This document shows, piece after piece, positions 4,918 through 5,105 of a stretch of DNA of 5,105 bases (the stretch's first letter is position 1; the number at the start of each line of letters is the position of its first letter). A program made the position numbers and the translations under genes. The stretch is from Bacillota bacterium. GTDB taxonomy: Bacteria; Bacillota; Desulfitobacteriia; Desulfitobacteriales; Desulfitobacteriaceae. The stretch is taken from assembly GCA_021849995.1 (NCBI GenBank), contig JAJZSC010000293.1, positions 1-5,105 of the forward strand. The letters run 5' to 3'. The notes beneath the pieces are model-generated. The model was not told where the DNA came from and searched no databases. It saw nothing but the letters and a program-made list of their open reading frames with translations.

Positions 4918-5105
4918 TCAAATTTCTCTAAGGGAGGGCATTTCTTCGCAACAAATTTGTAATGCAACGGGGCAACGAGGGGAAAAGGCGCAGCTGGGAT
5001 GAGAATTAATGGGGCTAGACACATCACCGCCAAGGACAATTCTCTGCCGTTGGATTTCAACGTCGGTTTCGAGCACAGGAATTGCAGAAATAAGCGCCCT
5101 GGTAT
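4918..5105 (-). CDS. Peptide ABC transporter ATPase (OppF/DppF type), C-terminal end, early stop
   Basis: Only the last 61 codons lie in the window; the ATPase core is beyond the right edge. The visible part begins TRALISAIP, the usual TRALLSA segment after the ATPase domain. It continues with GDVSSPIN (26-33) and a Cys-rich tail CAFSPRCPVALQIC (38-51), the C-terminal extension typical of oligopeptide/dipeptide importer ATPases. These energise peptide uptake at the cytoplasmic membrane. The frame stops at TGA (4920-4918) after LREI, where relatives usually have Gly. The same frame then continues KDHFVACHRFC to TAA (4884-4882), matching the normal family end. A single base change or sequencing error could explain this. 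The lost end holds the fourth Cys of a set that binds an iron-sulphur cluster in a characterised DppD relative. Family is sure; intactness is open. Confidence 0.82.
   Translation of the reverse strand, partial: TRALISAIPVLETDVEIQRQRIVLGGDVSSPINSHPSCAFSPRCPVALQICCEEMPSLREI

Noticed and set aside
1..5105. CRISPR array, tRNA, rRNA, insertion sequence or transposase
   Set aside because: No regularly spaced repeats, no cloverleaf with CCA or TTC-type loop, no rRNA-like conserved blocks and no transposase-like frame were seen.

Overview
The window carries three complete genes and the 3' end of a fourth, all read on the minus strand, so transcription runs from right to left. Strong AGGAGG-type ribosome binding sites, U-tract terminators, moderate GC and the protein types suggest a Gram-positive (Firmicutes-like), probably anaerobic bacterium. 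This is an inference from style; no marker gene fixes the taxon.

Layout in transcription order. At 5105-4918 lies the C-terminal end of an oligopeptide/dipeptide ABC transporter ATPase (OppF/DppF type). An in-frame TGA cuts it short, and family-like sequence continues for 11 codons beyond it. At 4730-3561 lies a PLP-dependent class I/II aminotransferase resembling the kynurenine/glutamine-transaminase group. A 787-base stretch without a convincing gene follows (3560-2774). It holds a doubtful 44-codon ORF with a good ribosome binding site, a candidate promoter with a perfect TATAAT, several short hairpins, an intrinsic-terminator-like hairpin with six Us and a competing antiterminator arm, and a pair of mutually exclusive stems close to the next gene. 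At 2773-1430 lies a P-loop protein of the cyclic 2,3-diphosphoglycerate synthetase/COG2403 type. After an 80-base gap comes an amidinotransferase of the glycine amidinotransferase (AGAT) family at 1349-168. The left edge holds a terminator-like structure facing the opposite way and a perfect 13-bp hairpin.

The P-loop protein and the amidinotransferase look like a two-gene operon with a long, structured and possibly attenuated leader. The amidinotransferase keeps the AGAT catalytic residues (Asp109, Asp200, His259, Asp261, Cys371), but residues that contact substrate in the human enzyme appear changed. Its donor or acceptor may therefore differ from arginine/glycine. The role of the P-loop protein in bacteria is not established. 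The pairing suggests a shared function in guanidino-compound or phosphate-ester chemistry, which is the main speculative point here. The amidinotransferase uses more C-ending codons than the aminotransferase, which fits high expression. The aminotransferase and transporter remnant look like ordinary amino-acid/peptide metabolism and are probably a separate transcription unit.
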